Origin: an uncultured beta proteobacterium
GTDB taxonomy: Bacteria; Pseudomonadota; Gammaproteobacteria; Burkholderiales; Burkholderiaceae_C
NCBI GenBank assembly: GCA_903920405.1
Contig: CAIXMC010000314.1
Span: 1-15,774 of the forward strand
DNA: 15,774 nucleotides
Direction of reading: 5' to 3'
Shown: positions 7,940 through 15,744 of the stretch, piece by piece
Layout: the number at the start of each line of letters is the position of its first letter
Numbering within the stretch: position 1 is the stretch's first letter
Translations under genes and position numbers: made by a program
Notes under the pieces: model-generated
Database searches by the model: none
Told to the model about the DNA's origin: nothing
What the model saw: only the letters and a program-made list of their open reading frames with translations

Positions 7940-8277
7940 GAGATATTTCACAAAAGTTGCTGGGTGGATAAGACATGCAGACATGTCCGATGTCCGATCA
8001 CACAAATGATTGAATTTAACTTATTGATTTATAAATAAGTCGTCTGTTTTTTAGCCATTCTAAAGTATTGAAAAAATATATCATATTGATTTATAATAAT
8101 ATTATTTATATCACTACAATTTGCAGACTGATTTTTGTCCAAAATTCATGCTTATTTTAGGAAAAATTCAGATGGGTCGGGAAGGGTACCCACGGCCCAG
8201 ATGAAGCAAAGCAAAATCCAGGCTGTTTTGATCAACCCAATTTATTCGATCATTTGACTTTTACCGCACTAAACACA
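7940..8277. other. AT-rich divergent intergenic region between ppiB and prfA
   Basis: About 340 bp with no gene. The middle (roughly 8030-8160) is strikingly AT-rich compared with its surroundings. A plus-strand promoter candidate lies at 8068-8097. A GC-rich patch at 8172-8197 contains the palindrome GGGTACCC (8184-8191) and could fold in the prfA leader. For ppiB, TATAAA on the minus strand (8033-8028) is a possible -10 without a good -35. No RNA gene is recognisable. Confidence 0.6.
8068..8097 (+). promoter_or_regulatory. Candidate sigma70 promoter for prfA
   Basis: TTGAAA (8068-8073) and a perfect TATAAT (8092-8097) are separated by 18 bp within an AT-rich tract that could act as an UP-like region. 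Transcription would start near 8104 and leave an untranslated leader of about 170 nt before prfA. AT-rich DNA gives such matches by chance, so this is suggestive only. Confidence 0.45.
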
Positions 8278-9444
8278 ATGAAACCTTTCCTAAAACAACA
8301 ACTTGCAAGTTACTCTGATCGATTGGGCGAACTTGACTTTTTGCTCTCACGCCAAGACATCATCAGCGACATGAAGCAGTTTCTGGTTTTATCACGCGAG
8401 CACACAGATGTGGCCGCAGTGGCCAGTCGCTGGCAGCGCTATCAGCAACGTGAGTCTGACTTGATAAGCGCACAAGACATGCAAAAAGACACAGAAGATG
8501 ATGAAGAGATGGCTGCGATGGTCCAAGATGAGATGGATGCCGCCAGTGCAGATTTACAGCAATTGGAGACCGAACTCTTGCGCATGTTGCTCCCCAAGGA
8601 CCCAGATGACGCACGTCCTGCATTTGTGGAAATTCGTGCAGGTACAGGGGGCGATGAATCAGCCTTGTTTGCAGCCGACTTGGCACGCATGTACCTTCGC
8701 TACAGCGACCGCAAAGGCTGGAAGTATGAAATCATCAGCGAATCTGCCAGCGAGCTGGGGGGGTACAAAGAGATGGTGATGCGCATCGAGGGGCGTGGCG
8801 ATGATGCGGGCGTTTATGGGGCGCTCAAGTTTGAATCGGGCGGTCACCGCGTGCAACGTGTGCCAGTGACGGAAACACAGGGGCGCATTCACACCAGTGC
8901 CTGCACCATTGCCGTGATGGCCGAACCCGATGAGGCACAGGCCATTGCCCTCAGTCCTGCTGATTTGCGCATTGACACCTACCGCGCCAGCGGAGCGGGC
9001 GGCCAGCACATCAACAAAACGGACTCTGCCGTTCGCATCACCCACCTACCCACTGGCATTGTGGCCGAATGCCAGGATGGACGCAGCCAGCACAGCAACA
9101 AGGCTCAGGCGCTCAGAGTCTTGACCGCACGCATTCAGGAAAAAGACCGCAGTGAGCGCTCCGCCAAAGAATCTGCCGAGCGCAAAAGCCTGGTTGGAAG
9201 TGGCGACCGCAGCGACCGCATTCGCACCTATAACTTCCCTCAAGGTCGATTGACCGACCATCGCATTAACCTCACGCTGTACAAATTGCTGTCTATCATG
9301 GATGGCGACCTTGACGATGTGATGCAGGCTCTGCAAGCCCACGAGGCAGCCACGCAAATGGCAGCGCTTGAATTGAATGTTGGGAATTTTGGTAACAAGC
9401 GTCTGACAGCAAACCCTTTGTTTGTTAGAAAACAAGCCCTCTGA
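8278..9444 (+). CDS. prfA: Peptide chain release factor 1
   Basis: Recognises UAA and UAG stop codons in the ribosomal A site and triggers release of the finished protein. The GGQ motif is at residues 241-243 ([15 protein letters not shown]). The stop-reading tripeptide is PVT (196-198, in [17 protein letters not shown]), a known variant of the PxT motif of RF1 and distinct from the SPF of RF2. The N-terminal helical domain (to about 110) is acidic and looks complete. ATG 8278 matches the family start (MKP...); the frame upstream opens with TTG. No Shine-Dalgarno is visible. The 388 residues are longer than the roughly 360 of Escherichia coli, partly because of about 20 extra C-terminal residues after MAALE. 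The usual partners hemA and prmC are not adjacent; the next gene is convergent, 42 bp away. Confidence 0.95.
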   Translation: MKPFLKQQLASYSDRLGELDFLLSRQDIISDMKQFLVLSREHTDVAAVASRWQRYQQRESDLISAQDMQKDTEDDEEMAAMVQDEMDAASADLQQLETELLRMLLPKDPDDARPAFVEIRAGTGGDESALFAADLARMYLRYSDRKGWKYEIISESASELGGYKEMVMRIEGRGDDAGVYGALKFESGGHRVQRVPVTETQGRIHTSACTIAVMAEPDEAQAIALSPADLRIDTYRASGAGGQHINKTDSAVRITHLPTGIVAECQDGRSQHSNKAQALRVLTARIQEKDRSERSAKESAERKSLVGSGDRSDRIRTYNFPQGRLTDHRINLTLYKLLSIMDGDLDDVMQALQAHEAATQMAALELNVGNFGNKRLTANPLFVRKQAL

Positions 9445-9486
9445 TTGAATGGGGCCAAGCCGGGCGGCACTGTAACCAAAGAGCAT

Positions 9487-10983
9487 TCACCGACGACCCA
9501 AAATACCGCCGAGTACGCCACGAATGATTTGACGACCCACTTCGCGCCCGATGGAACTGGCAGCGCTTTTGAACAACTGTTCGCCAATGGAGGTTCTCCT
9601 GCCACCGCCACCGCTCAATAAGCCACCTAATCCTGATCCTATGCTGCTCAAAAAGCCACCTGAACCAGCGTCAGCGTCAGCGTTGGTGCTTGGGTTTTCT
9701 GCTGGAACGGAGCGTCCTTTGAGTTTCTCAAATGCCGATTCTCGATCCAGCGTTTTTTCATAGACACCGGCGACGATGGACTGTGCCAGAAGATGGCGGC
9801 GCTGCTCTTGAGAAATAGGCCCTATCTGGCTGGCAGGTGGTAGCACATACACCCGTTGTGTCGGACAGGGGCTGCCTTTTTCATCCAGAAAACTCACCAA
9901 GGCTTCGCCCACACCCAGTTCCGAGATGGCTGCGGCTACATCGAGACCGGCATTGGGACGCATGGTGTCAGCGGCAGATTTGACGGCTTTTTGGTCACGT
10001 GGGGTAAAGGCGCGCAAAGCGTGTTGTACGCGGTTGCCCAATTGGGCGAGCACAGTGTCGGGAATATCAAGCGGGTTTTGCGTGACGAAATACACGCCAA
10101 CGCCTTTGGAACGTATCAATCGCACCACCTGTTCAATGCGTTCAATCAAAACCTTGGGGGCATCGGTAAAAAGCAGGTTTGCCTCGTCAAAGAAAAAAAC
10201 CAGTTTGGGTTGGTCAAGATCACCCACTTCAGGCAGGTGTTCAAACAATTCGCTCAGTAGCCATAGCAAAAATGTGGCGTACAGTTTGGGCGAATTCATC
10301 AGTTGGTCTGCTGCCAGAATGTTGATAAAGCCACGCCCTTGGGTATCGGTTTGCATGAAATCGTCAATGTTGAGCATAGGCTCACCAAAAAACTGATGTC
10401 CTCCCTGCTGTTCAATTTGCATCAACCCACGCTGAATGGCACCAATGCTGGCCGCGCTGATGTTGCCGTATTCTGTGGTGTAGCGGGAGGCGTTTTCACC
10501 CACATACTGACAGATGGCGCGCAGGTCTTTCATATCCAAAAGTAGCAAACCATCATCATCTGCAATTTTGAAAACCAGTTGCAAAACGCCCGCCTGAGTG
10601 TCGTTGAGGTTTAACATGCGTGAGAGCAGCAAAGGGCCCAGGTCGCTCACTGTGGCGCGAACGGGGTGTCCCTGTTGTCCAAAAACATCCCACAATGTGG
10701 TGGAAAATGCTTCAAATTCAGGAGCTGGTAACGCACGCTCAGTCAGCGTTTGAGCCATTTTTGACGTATAAACTCCAGCACATGAAATACCTGTCAGGTC
10801 GCCTTTGATGTCGGCCATAAATACGGGCACACCGATTTTGGCAAAGCCTTCGGCCATGGTTTGCAGTGTGATGGTTTTACCCGTTCCGGTGGCACCGGTA
10901 ATCAAACCGTGGCGGTTGGCCTTGTTGGCTTGCAGAAAACATTGGGTTTGGCCGTGTTGGGCAATAAGGATGGTTTTAGGCAT
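9487..10983 (-). CDS. yjgR: HerA/YjgR-type P-loop ATPase (DUF853 family)
   Basis: A 498-residue cytosolic P-loop ATPase of the HerA-FtsK superfamily. Its cellular role is not established; family members are often labelled helicases from sequence alone. Walker A is GATGTGKT at residues 30-37, and Walker B lies in LVFFFDEANLLF. Nearby is the sensor-like stretch GVGVYFVTQNPLDIPDTVLAQLGNRVQHALRAFTPRD. The last 70 residues are a low-complexity glycine and serine tail (GLGGLLSGGGG) ending GGILGRR, typical of YjgR. ATG 10983 starts the family's MPKTILIA; eight further upstream residues in the open frame look spurious. Divergent from yebC with only 58 bp between them, so the two promoters must be close. 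Convergent with prfA. Confidence 0.9.
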   Translation of the reverse strand: MPKTILIAQHGQTQCFLQANKANRHGLITGATGTGKTITLQTMAEGFAKIGVPVFMADIKGDLTGISCAGVYTSKMAQTLTERALPAPEFEAFSTTLWDVFGQQGHPVRATVSDLGPLLLSRMLNLNDTQAGVLQLVFKIADDDGLLLLDMKDLRAICQYVGENASRYTTEYGNISAASIGAIQRGLMQIEQQGGHQFFGEPMLNIDDFMQTDTQGRGFINILAADQLMNSPKLYATFLLWLLSELFEHLPEVGDLDQPKLVFFFDEANLLFTDAPKVLIERIEQVVRLIRSKGVGVYFVTQNPLDIPDTVLAQLGNRVQHALRAFTPRDQKAVKSAADTMRPNAGLDVAAAISELGVGEALVSFLDEKGSPCPTQRVYVLPPASQIGPISQEQRRHLLAQSIVAGVYEKTLDRESAFEKLKGRSVPAENPSTNADADAGSGGFLSSIGSGLGGLLSGGGGRRTSIGEQLFKSAASSIGREVGRQIIRGVLGGILGRR

Positions 10984-11041
10984 GGCACACTCAAAAAGTA
11001 CAATCAAGCCGATAGCGTAACGAATTTTTCAAGGATTTACC

Positions 11042-11776
11042 GTGGCAGGACACAGCAAATGGGCCAATATTCAGCACCGCAAAGGCCGCCAGGACGAAAA
11101 ACGCGGCAAGATATGGACACGAATCATTCGTGAAATCACAGTGGCAGCCCGCTCGGGTGGGGCAGATTTGTCAGCCAACCCGCGCTTGCGCCTTGCTGTT
11201 GACCGGGCCAAGGCAGCCAACATGCCCATTGATCGTGTCAAGTACAACATTGACAAAGCCACGGGCAACGCTGAGGGCATCACCTACGAAGAAATTCGTT
11301 ATGAAGGGTACGGCATTGGGGGGGCTGCCATCATTGTGGATACCATGACCGACAACAAAGTTCGCACAGTGGCCGAAGTGCGGCACGCTTTTGCCAAGTT
11401 TGGTGGCAATATGGGCACAGAGGGGTCGGTGGCTTTTCAGTTCAGGCACTGCGGTCAGATTATTTTTGCGCCGGGTCTCAGTGAAGATGTCGTGATGGAA
11501 GTCGCACTTGAAGCAGGGGCTGACGATGTGGTGACGCACGATGATGGGGCGATGGAGGTCATCACATCAGCAGCAGATTTTGAAACCGTCAAAAACGCAC
11601 TGGTGGACGCGGGCTTGATGCCTGCAATCGCTGAAGTGACGATGCGAGCGGAAAACCCGATTGAAATGACAGGCGACAATGCAGCACGCATGCAAAAGTT
11701 GCTCGATGCCATCGAAGACCTAGACGATGTGCAAAATGTTTATCACAACGCCGAAATGGATACGGACAGCTTATGA
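11042..11776 (+). CDS. yebC: YebC/PmpR/TACO1 family protein
   Basis: A 244-residue member of the YebC family, long annotated as a transcriptional regulator and more recently linked to translation, helping ribosomes through difficult sequences; which applies here is unknown. The signature start [18 protein letters not shown] is exact, followed by [17 protein letters not shown] and the central [14 protein letters not shown]. It begins with GTG, set by a strong ribosome site AAGGA (11031-11035) with a 6 nt spacer. Its TGA overlaps the purD ATG by four bases (ATGA), so translation is probably coupled. It heads the run yebC-purD-...-rlmH. Confidence 0.95.
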   Translation: MAGHSKWANIQHRKGRQDEKRGKIWTRIIREITVAARSGGADLSANPRLRLAVDRAKAANMPIDRVKYNIDKATGNAEGITYEEIRYEGYGIGGAAIIVDTMTDNKVRTVAEVRHAFAKFGGNMGTEGSVAFQFRHCGQIIFAPGLSEDVVMEVALEAGADDVVTHDDGAMEVITSAADFETVKNALVDAGLMPAIAEVTMRAENPIEMTGDNAARMQKLLDAIEDLDDVQNVYHNAEMDTDSL

Positions 11777-13083
11777 AAATTCTAGTCATTGGTAGCGGTG
11801 GCCGCGAACATGCACTGGCCTGGAAACTGGCACAGTCGGACAAAACCTACAAAATTTACATCGCACCCGGCAACGGCGGCACAGCGCAGGATGATCGCTT
11901 TGAAAATGTGCCTATCACCGATGTCAAAGCGCTTTGTGACTGGGCGCAGGCGCAAAAAATAGGGCTGACAGTGGTGGGGCCTGAGATGACGTTGGCAGCC
12001 GGGGTGGTTGATGAATTTCGCCGGCAGGGTCTGCGCATTTTTGGTCCTACGCAAGCTGCTGCCAAGCTCGAAAGTTCCAAGGCCTTCGCCAAGGCTTTCA
12101 TGATGCGCCACAACATTCCCACGGCTGAATTTGAAATATTTTCCGATGCTGCATCTGCCCATGCCCATATTGATCACAAGGGCGCACCCATTGTGATCAA
12201 AGCCGATGGTCTGGCTGCTGGTAAAGGCGTGGTGGTGGCCACAACACTGGCGCAGGCGCACGAGGCTGTGGATGCCATGCTGCAGGGTAATACTGTGGTG
12301 CATCACCTTGGGGAGGATGGCACGGTGCAGCCTCGCGTGGTGATTGAAGAGTTTTTACCAGGTGAAGAAGCCAGCTTTATTGTGATGGTCGATGGCAAAA
12401 ACGTGTTGCCACTGGCGACTAGCCAGGATCACAAACGCTTGTTCAATGGCGACTTTGGCCCCAACACCGGTGGCATGGGGGCTTATTCACCAGCACCGGT
12501 GGTCACACCAAATGTTCATGCACGTGTGATGCACGACATTATTTTGCCAACGGTGCGCGGTCTTGGCAAAGAAAACATTGTTTTTACAGGGTTTTTATAC
12601 GTTGGATTGATGATTGATGCCGACGGCAACCCCAAAACGCTAGAGTTCAACTGCCGCATGGGCGACCCCGAAACTCAGCCCATCATGATGCGCCTGAAAA
12701 CCGATTTGGTTGATGTGCTGATGGCTGCAACTGAACCTGGCCTATACGGCCAGCTTGACCAAGTCGAGTTGCAATGGGACAGGCGCACTGCACTCGGTGT
12801 TGTGCTCGCCGCCCACGGTTATCCGCAGTCGCCCCGCACGGGCGATGACATCACAGGCCTGCCGCCTGAAACCGAAGATTCCTGTGTGTTTCATGCCGGT
12901 ACGGTTTGGCACAACGGTCAATTGCGAACATCAGGCGGTCGGGTGTTGTGCGTGACTGCATTGGCTGATAACGTGCGCCTGGCACAGCACCGTGCTTATG
13001 AAGTGGCTGCGGGCATTCACTTTGATGGCTTGCAATATCGCACTGATATTGGCTACCGTGCCATTAAAGGTGCGGCAAGTTGA
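11773..13083 (+). CDS. purD: Phosphoribosylamine-glycine ligase (GAR synthetase)
   Basis: Joins glycine to 5-phosphoribosylamine using ATP, the second step of purine synthesis. The 436-residue ATP-grasp enzyme has all its landmarks: [19 protein letters not shown] at the N-terminus, [17 protein letters not shown], the nucleotide-binding strand [18 protein letters not shown], the phosphate-binding region [18 protein letters not shown], and the metal-binding [15 protein letters not shown]. The C-terminal domain is complete. It overlaps yebC by 4 bp, and the next gene starts 13 bp after its stop. Confidence 0.97.
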   Translation: MKILVIGSGGREHALAWKLAQSDKTYKIYIAPGNGGTAQDDRFENVPITDVKALCDWAQAQKIGLTVVGPEMTLAAGVVDEFRRQGLRIFGPTQAAAKLESSKAFAKAFMMRHNIPTAEFEIFSDAASAHAHIDHKGAPIVIKADGLAAGKGVVVATTLAQAHEAVDAMLQGNTVVHHLGEDGTVQPRVVIEEFLPGEEASFIVMVDGKNVLPLATSQDHKRLFNGDFGPNTGGMGAYSPAPVVTPNVHARVMHDIILPTVRGLGKENIVFTGFLYVGLMIDADGNPKTLEFNCRMGDPETQPIMMRLKTDLVDVLMAATEPGLYGQLDQVELQWDRRTALGVVLAAHGYPQSPRTGDDITGLPPETEDSCVFHAGTVWHNGQLRTSGGRVLCVTALADNVRLAQHRAYEVAAGIHFDGLQYRTDIGYRAIKGAAS

Positions 13084-13096
13084 AAGATGCATCAAA

Positions 13097-13687
13097 ATGA
13101 CCCCACTTGAAACACCCCTACTGACACGCGAAGACCTTTGGAACATGTTTCAGGAAACTGCACGTCAGTTTAAAGAAACCGACCTTCGGTTTAAGGAAAC
13201 CGACCGTATCCTGAAAGAAAGCCACGCTGAAATGGACAGGGTTCTCAAAAACTTATCCGGACAACTCGGTGATTTGGGCAACCGGTTGGGCGAGTTTGTC
13301 GAGCACATGGTGGCACCTGCCGTGGTCAAACTGTTTCAACAACAAGGCATTGATGTGCATTCATGCCATAGGGAAGTTGAAGCCAATCGAGATGGCGAAG
13401 CGGTTGAAATTGACCTTTTGGTGATCAACGATGGCACGATCGTGGCTGTGGAGTGCAAAAGCAAGCTCAAAATTGAGCATGTGGATGAACACCTTGAGAG
13501 AATGGAAAAAATAAAGCGAGTGTTGCCGCTTTACAAAAACCATCGCTTACTGGGTGCGGTAGCCTCCATGGTGATGAACGACAACGTTAAAGCCTATGCC
13601 CAAAAACAGGGGTTTTATGTGCTTTGCCAAAATGGTGAAAGCATTGAACTCAGCAATTTACCCACATTCACACCACGTGCCTGGTAG
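13097..13687 (+). CDS. Coiled-coil protein with PD-(D/E)XK nuclease-like domain (DUF3782-like)
   Basis: A 196-residue protein of unknown function. Residues 15-60 form a coiled coil built from near-identical heptads (FQETARQ, FKETDLR, FKETDRI). A linker GQLGDLGNRLGEFVEHMVAPAVVKLF follows, then an alpha/beta domain with the PD-(D/E)XK pattern: Asp106 in EIDLLV and Glu119-x-Lys121 in AVECKSKL. The likely metal-binding residues are thus kept, so nuclease activity is possible but not shown. This architecture matches DUF3782-type proteins, which are scattered among bacteria and often vary in the coil. It lies 13 bp after purD and 7 bp before nadD, a slot usually held by hemF in related bacteria. 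The ribosome site is weak. ATG 13097 was chosen because the upstream frame lies inside purD. Confidence 0.75.
   Translation: MTPLETPLLTREDLWNMFQETARQFKETDLRFKETDRILKESHAEMDRVLKNLSGQLGDLGNRLGEFVEHMVAPAVVKLFQQQGIDVHSCHREVEANRDGEAVEIDLLVINDGTIVAVECKSKLKIEHVDEHLERMEKIKRVLPLYKNHRLLGAVASMVMNDNVKAYAQKQGFYVLCQNGESIELSNLPTFTPRAW
13148..13210 (+). repeat. 21 bp in-frame tandem repeat encoding coiled-coil heptads
   Basis: Two clear copies of a 21 bp unit begin at 13168 and 13189. Their first 17 bases differ only at one A/G position (GTTTAAAGAAACCGACC and the AAGG form). A more diverged copy begins at 13147 (TTTCAGGAAACTGCACG). Being a multiple of three, gain or loss of a unit keeps the frame and changes coil length by one heptad. 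Confidence 0.75.
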
Positions 13688-13694
13688 TCGTGCG

Positions 13695-14294
13695 GTGTTG
13701 CAGCGTGTGGGTGTGATGGGTGGCGCGTTTGATCCGCCTCACCTAGCCCATCTGGCACTGGCACAGGCAGCTATCAAACAGTTGCCATTAGACCAGTTGT
13801 ACATCGTCCCCACGGGCCAGGCGTGGCATAAAAAGCGTGTACTGACTGCTGCTGCCCATCGTATTGCCATGGTGCAACTGGCTTTTGAACCGGTGCCCCA
13901 AGCTGTGGTGGATGTGCGTGAAACTGTCCGAAGCGGCCCTAGCTACACCATTGACACGTTGAGCGAGATGCAGGCAGCCATGCCCCATGCCGAGCTGTTT
14001 TTAATCATGGGCGCAGACCAGGTATACGCGTTGCACACTTGGAAATCTTGGCAAAACATGGTGCAAATTGCTACTGTATGTATAGCTACTCGCGCTTATT
14101 CCATAAGCCCTGGAGGCACATTTGAGCCCCAAAAATTGTATCCCTCACGCTTTAGGCAACTCGCACTGCCCTGCATGAATATCAGTGCCACCGATATCCG
14201 TACACAACTTGCCGCGCAGCAAGATGTGACGGCGCTGGTGAGCGAACCCGTTGTGCGTTATATTGCCGACCACCACCTTTACCAAACCCTTTGA
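13695..14294 (+). CDS. nadD: Nicotinate-nucleotide adenylyltransferase
   Basis: Adenylates nicotinic acid mononucleotide to deamido-NAD, a required step of NAD synthesis. The 199-residue protein has the nucleotidyltransferase signature GAFDPPHLAH (GxFxPxHxxH), the GADQVYALHTW loop, and the C-terminal ISATDIR motif (ISxTxxR) that binds ATP. I chose GTG 13695, 7 bp after the previous stop, because the protein then begins MLQRVGVMGGAFDPPH as the family does; TTG 13698 is possible. The longer frame from ATG 13596 would overlap the preceding gene by about 90 bp with unrelated residues. Residues 125-145 (ATVCIATRAYSISPGGTFEP) are encoded by DNA that looks like a dispersed repeat. The stop overlaps the rsfS ATG by one base (TGATG). 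Confidence 0.93.
   Translation: MLQRVGVMGGAFDPPHLAHLALAQAAIKQLPLDQLYIVPTGQAWHKKRVLTAAAHRIAMVQLAFEPVPQAVVDVRETVRSGPSYTIDTLSEMQAAMPHAELFLIMGADQVYALHTWKSWQNMVQIATVCIATRAYSISPGGTFEPQKLYPSRFRQLALPCMNISATDIRTQLAAQQDVTALVSEPVVRYIADHHLYQTL
14067..14128 (+). repeat. Comamonadaceae-type dispersed repeat lying inside nadD
   Basis: The segment runs from ATTGCTACTGTATG through ATAGCTACTCGCGC to GGAGGCACATTTGAGCC. It has a perfect small hairpin GCTTAT-TCC-ATAAGC (14094-14108). This pattern is what I remember of a very abundant intergenic repeat in Comamonadaceae, and it resembles 6351-6410. Here it is open in the nadD frame. The recollection cannot be checked from the window alone. Confidence 0.5.
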
Positions 14295-14845
14295 TGATGA
14301 CCCAAATTTCCACCCCAAATACGACCGCCGCCGCTCCTTCCCTATCAACCCAAAAACGAAAAATCCAGAAACTTCAGCGTGCCATTGTGGATGGACTCGA
14401 AGATGTCAAAGCGCAGGACATTGTGGTGTTTGACACCGAACATCTTTCGTCCTTGTTTGAGCGTGTTATTGTCGCCTCTGGCACATCCAACCGTCAAACA
14501 CGCGCCTTGGCTGCGAGCGTGATGGATGCCGTGCGTGATGCGGGTTTTGTCAAGCCGCGCCTGGAAGGTCAAGACAATGGGGAATGGATCATTGTGGACT
14601 GCGGTCAAGCCGTGGTGCATGTGATGCAGCCTCATATTCGCCAGTACTACCGTCTTGAAGAGTTATGGGGCGCAAAGCCCGTACGACTCAAGTTTGGCAC
14701 CGTAAAACCCATCGTGACAAAACCCTCTCCATCAGCAAAACCCGAGGTGAGTTTGAAACGCTCCAGCGCGGCCAAAAAAGGGGTTGATGAGGCTTTTCCC
14801 TCCAAAAAACAAGTCAAAGCGAAGGCAGCCAGCCGCAAAGTTTGA
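14294..14845 (+). CDS. rsfS: Ribosomal silencing factor RsfS
   Basis: Binds protein uL14 on the 50S subunit and blocks subunit joining when nutrients are short. The core domain (about residues 25-132) shows the family pattern: [44 protein letters not shown] and the late [11 protein letters not shown]. After it comes a tail of about 50 residues rich in Lys, Ser, Ala and Pro, and a disordered-looking 20-residue N-terminal extension; both make the protein (183 residues) longer than the roughly 105-residue Escherichia coli form. ATG 14294 overlaps the nadD stop by one base; a second ATG follows at 14297. Neighbours nadD and rlmH are the usual ones. Confidence 0.94.
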   Translation: MMTQISTPNTTAAAPSLSTQKRKIQKLQRAIVDGLEDVKAQDIVVFDTEHLSSLFERVIVASGTSNRQTRALAASVMDAVRDAGFVKPRLEGQDNGEWIIVDCGQAVVHVMQPHIRQYYRLEELWGAKPVRLKFGTVKPIVTKPSPSAKPEVSLKRSSAAKKGVDEAFPSKKQVKAKAASRKV

Positions 14846-14847
14846 TC

Positions 14848-15315
14848 ATGCGCCTGTTGATGGTGGCCGTGGGGCAGCGCATACCCCATTGGGCACAAAC
14901 GGCATGGGACGATTACGCCAAACGTTTTCCGCCAGAGATTAAATTGGTGCTGAAGGCCGTTAAAACCGAGCCGCGCGCCTCCAAATCGCTCGATGCCATT
15001 TACGCAGCAGAGCGCACACGCATTGAAGCGGCTATTCCCAAAGGCTACCGCATGGTGGCTTTAGACGAACGCGGTACAGCACTGACAACCAAGGCACTGG
15101 CAGACAAGCTCAAAGACTGGCAGTTGTCAGGCAGCGATGTCGCCCTGGTCATTGGTGGCCCTGACGGTCTTGACCCCGCACTGCTGCAATCTGCCCATGA
15201 ACGCATTCGCCTGTCAGACTTGACGTTGGCGCATGCCTTTGTGCGTGTGCTATTGATTGAGCAGCTTTATCGTGCCTGGTCGATCAACGCCCATCATCCG
15301 TATCACCGAGAGTAG
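14848..15315 (+). CDS. rlmH: 23S rRNA (pseudouridine1915-N3)-methyltransferase RlmH
   Basis: A SPOUT-family methyltransferase that methylates pseudouridine 1915 in helix 69 of 23S rRNA, using S-adenosylmethionine, on assembled 70S ribosomes. The 155 residues match the family length exactly. The knotted cofactor site is seen as [10 protein letters not shown], followed by [23 protein letters not shown] and the C-terminal [12 protein letters not shown] 14848 gives the family's [10 protein letters not shown]; it starts 2 bp after the rsfS stop, so translation is probably coupled. In related bacteria maf usually follows, but here a repeat-rich gap does. Confidence 0.97.
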   Translation: MRLLMVAVGQRIPHWAQTAWDDYAKRFPPEIKLVLKAVKTEPRASKSLDAIYAAERTRIEAAIPKGYRMVALDERGTALTTKALADKLKDWQLSGSDVALVIGGPDGLDPALLQSAHERIRLSDLTLAHAFVRVLLIEQLYRAWSINAHHPYHRE

Positions 15316-15416
15316 CGATGCACAGACCTTCAGACAACCTGATCTCCAGGATTTTGCGATGTCCCCAACTTCGCTGGCAGACATCACTTTGGCAGGAATT
15401 TTCGGCTTCCCACGTA

Positions 15417-15520
15417 AGGATATGGTCAATAATAAGTTCCGCATTTGGCTCGTCAGATTTGGGCGCACTGCGTCGTTAACTCTGACGGCCAAAAGCGGAA
15501 CTTATGGTTGCCCCTATCTT
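15417..15520. repeat. 104 bp imperfect palindromic element
   Basis: Left arm 15417-15457 and right arm 15481-15520 pair at about 34 of 40 positions, with one bulged T (15450) and a 23 nt loop. The best-kept blocks are TAAGTTCCGC, TTTGGC and CGTCAGA and their complements. TA dinucleotides flank both ends (15415-15416 and 15521-15522). No T-run follows, so it is not a typical terminator. The left end and its outside flank (TTCGGCTTCCCACGTAAGGA) resemble the region around 6474-6511. It could be a MITE, a remnant of a larger mobile element, or a recombinase site. Confidence 0.65.
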
Positions 15521-15682
15521 TATACGCTGGTACTCAAGTGAAACCAGGGTACTCTCAATGACAATGTTTTCTTTTTTTGGGAAAACAGAGGCCGCCAAGC
15601 CCACACCATGGTTATACCTACAGCGAATGTGATGTCGGACAGCCCTGCAGATGGCAGGGTGAATTTGTTCTACAGCCAGTTC

Positions 15683-15744
15683 CGTCATTCCCGCGAAGGC
15701 GGGAATCCAGAATGCACTAGATTCCCGCCTTCGCGGGAATGACG
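15683..15744. repeat. Inverted pair of ATTCCC-N8-GGGAAT repeats
   Basis: Two 25 nt arms (15683-15707 and 15720-15744) are exact complements across a 12 nt loop. Each arm is itself a hairpin with stem ATTCCCGC/GCGGGAAT and a 4 nt loop. The ATTCCC-N8-GGGAAT form is a widespread proteobacterial repeat and fits the dRS3-like pattern described in Neisseria. It may act as a transcription stop or protect RNA ends; it may also attract insertions. Only the sequence and its symmetry are seen here. Confidence 0.8.

Noticed and set aside
8863..8871. PVT in place of PAT in release factor 1 as a sign of altered stop-codon reading
   Set aside because: The motif is defined as PxT and PVT occurs in ordinary RF1 proteins, so no change of code is implied.
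9445..9486. Possible shared terminator between convergent prfA and yjgR
   Set aside because: Only a very short GCC/GGC pairing is visible and there is no T-run on either strand.
11782..12306. 174-codon open frame on the minus strand
   Set aside because: Antisense to purD, which is complete and well supported.
13596..13694. Upstream ATG extension of nadD overlapping the preceding gene
   Set aside because: The added residues are unlike NadD and the family start is matched from GTG 13695.
15250..15541. Overlapping frames on both strands (80 and 94 codons) across the end of rlmH and the gap
   Set aside because: They start inside rlmH, cross palindromic DNA and match no family I recognise; open frames are expected as by-products of the repeats.
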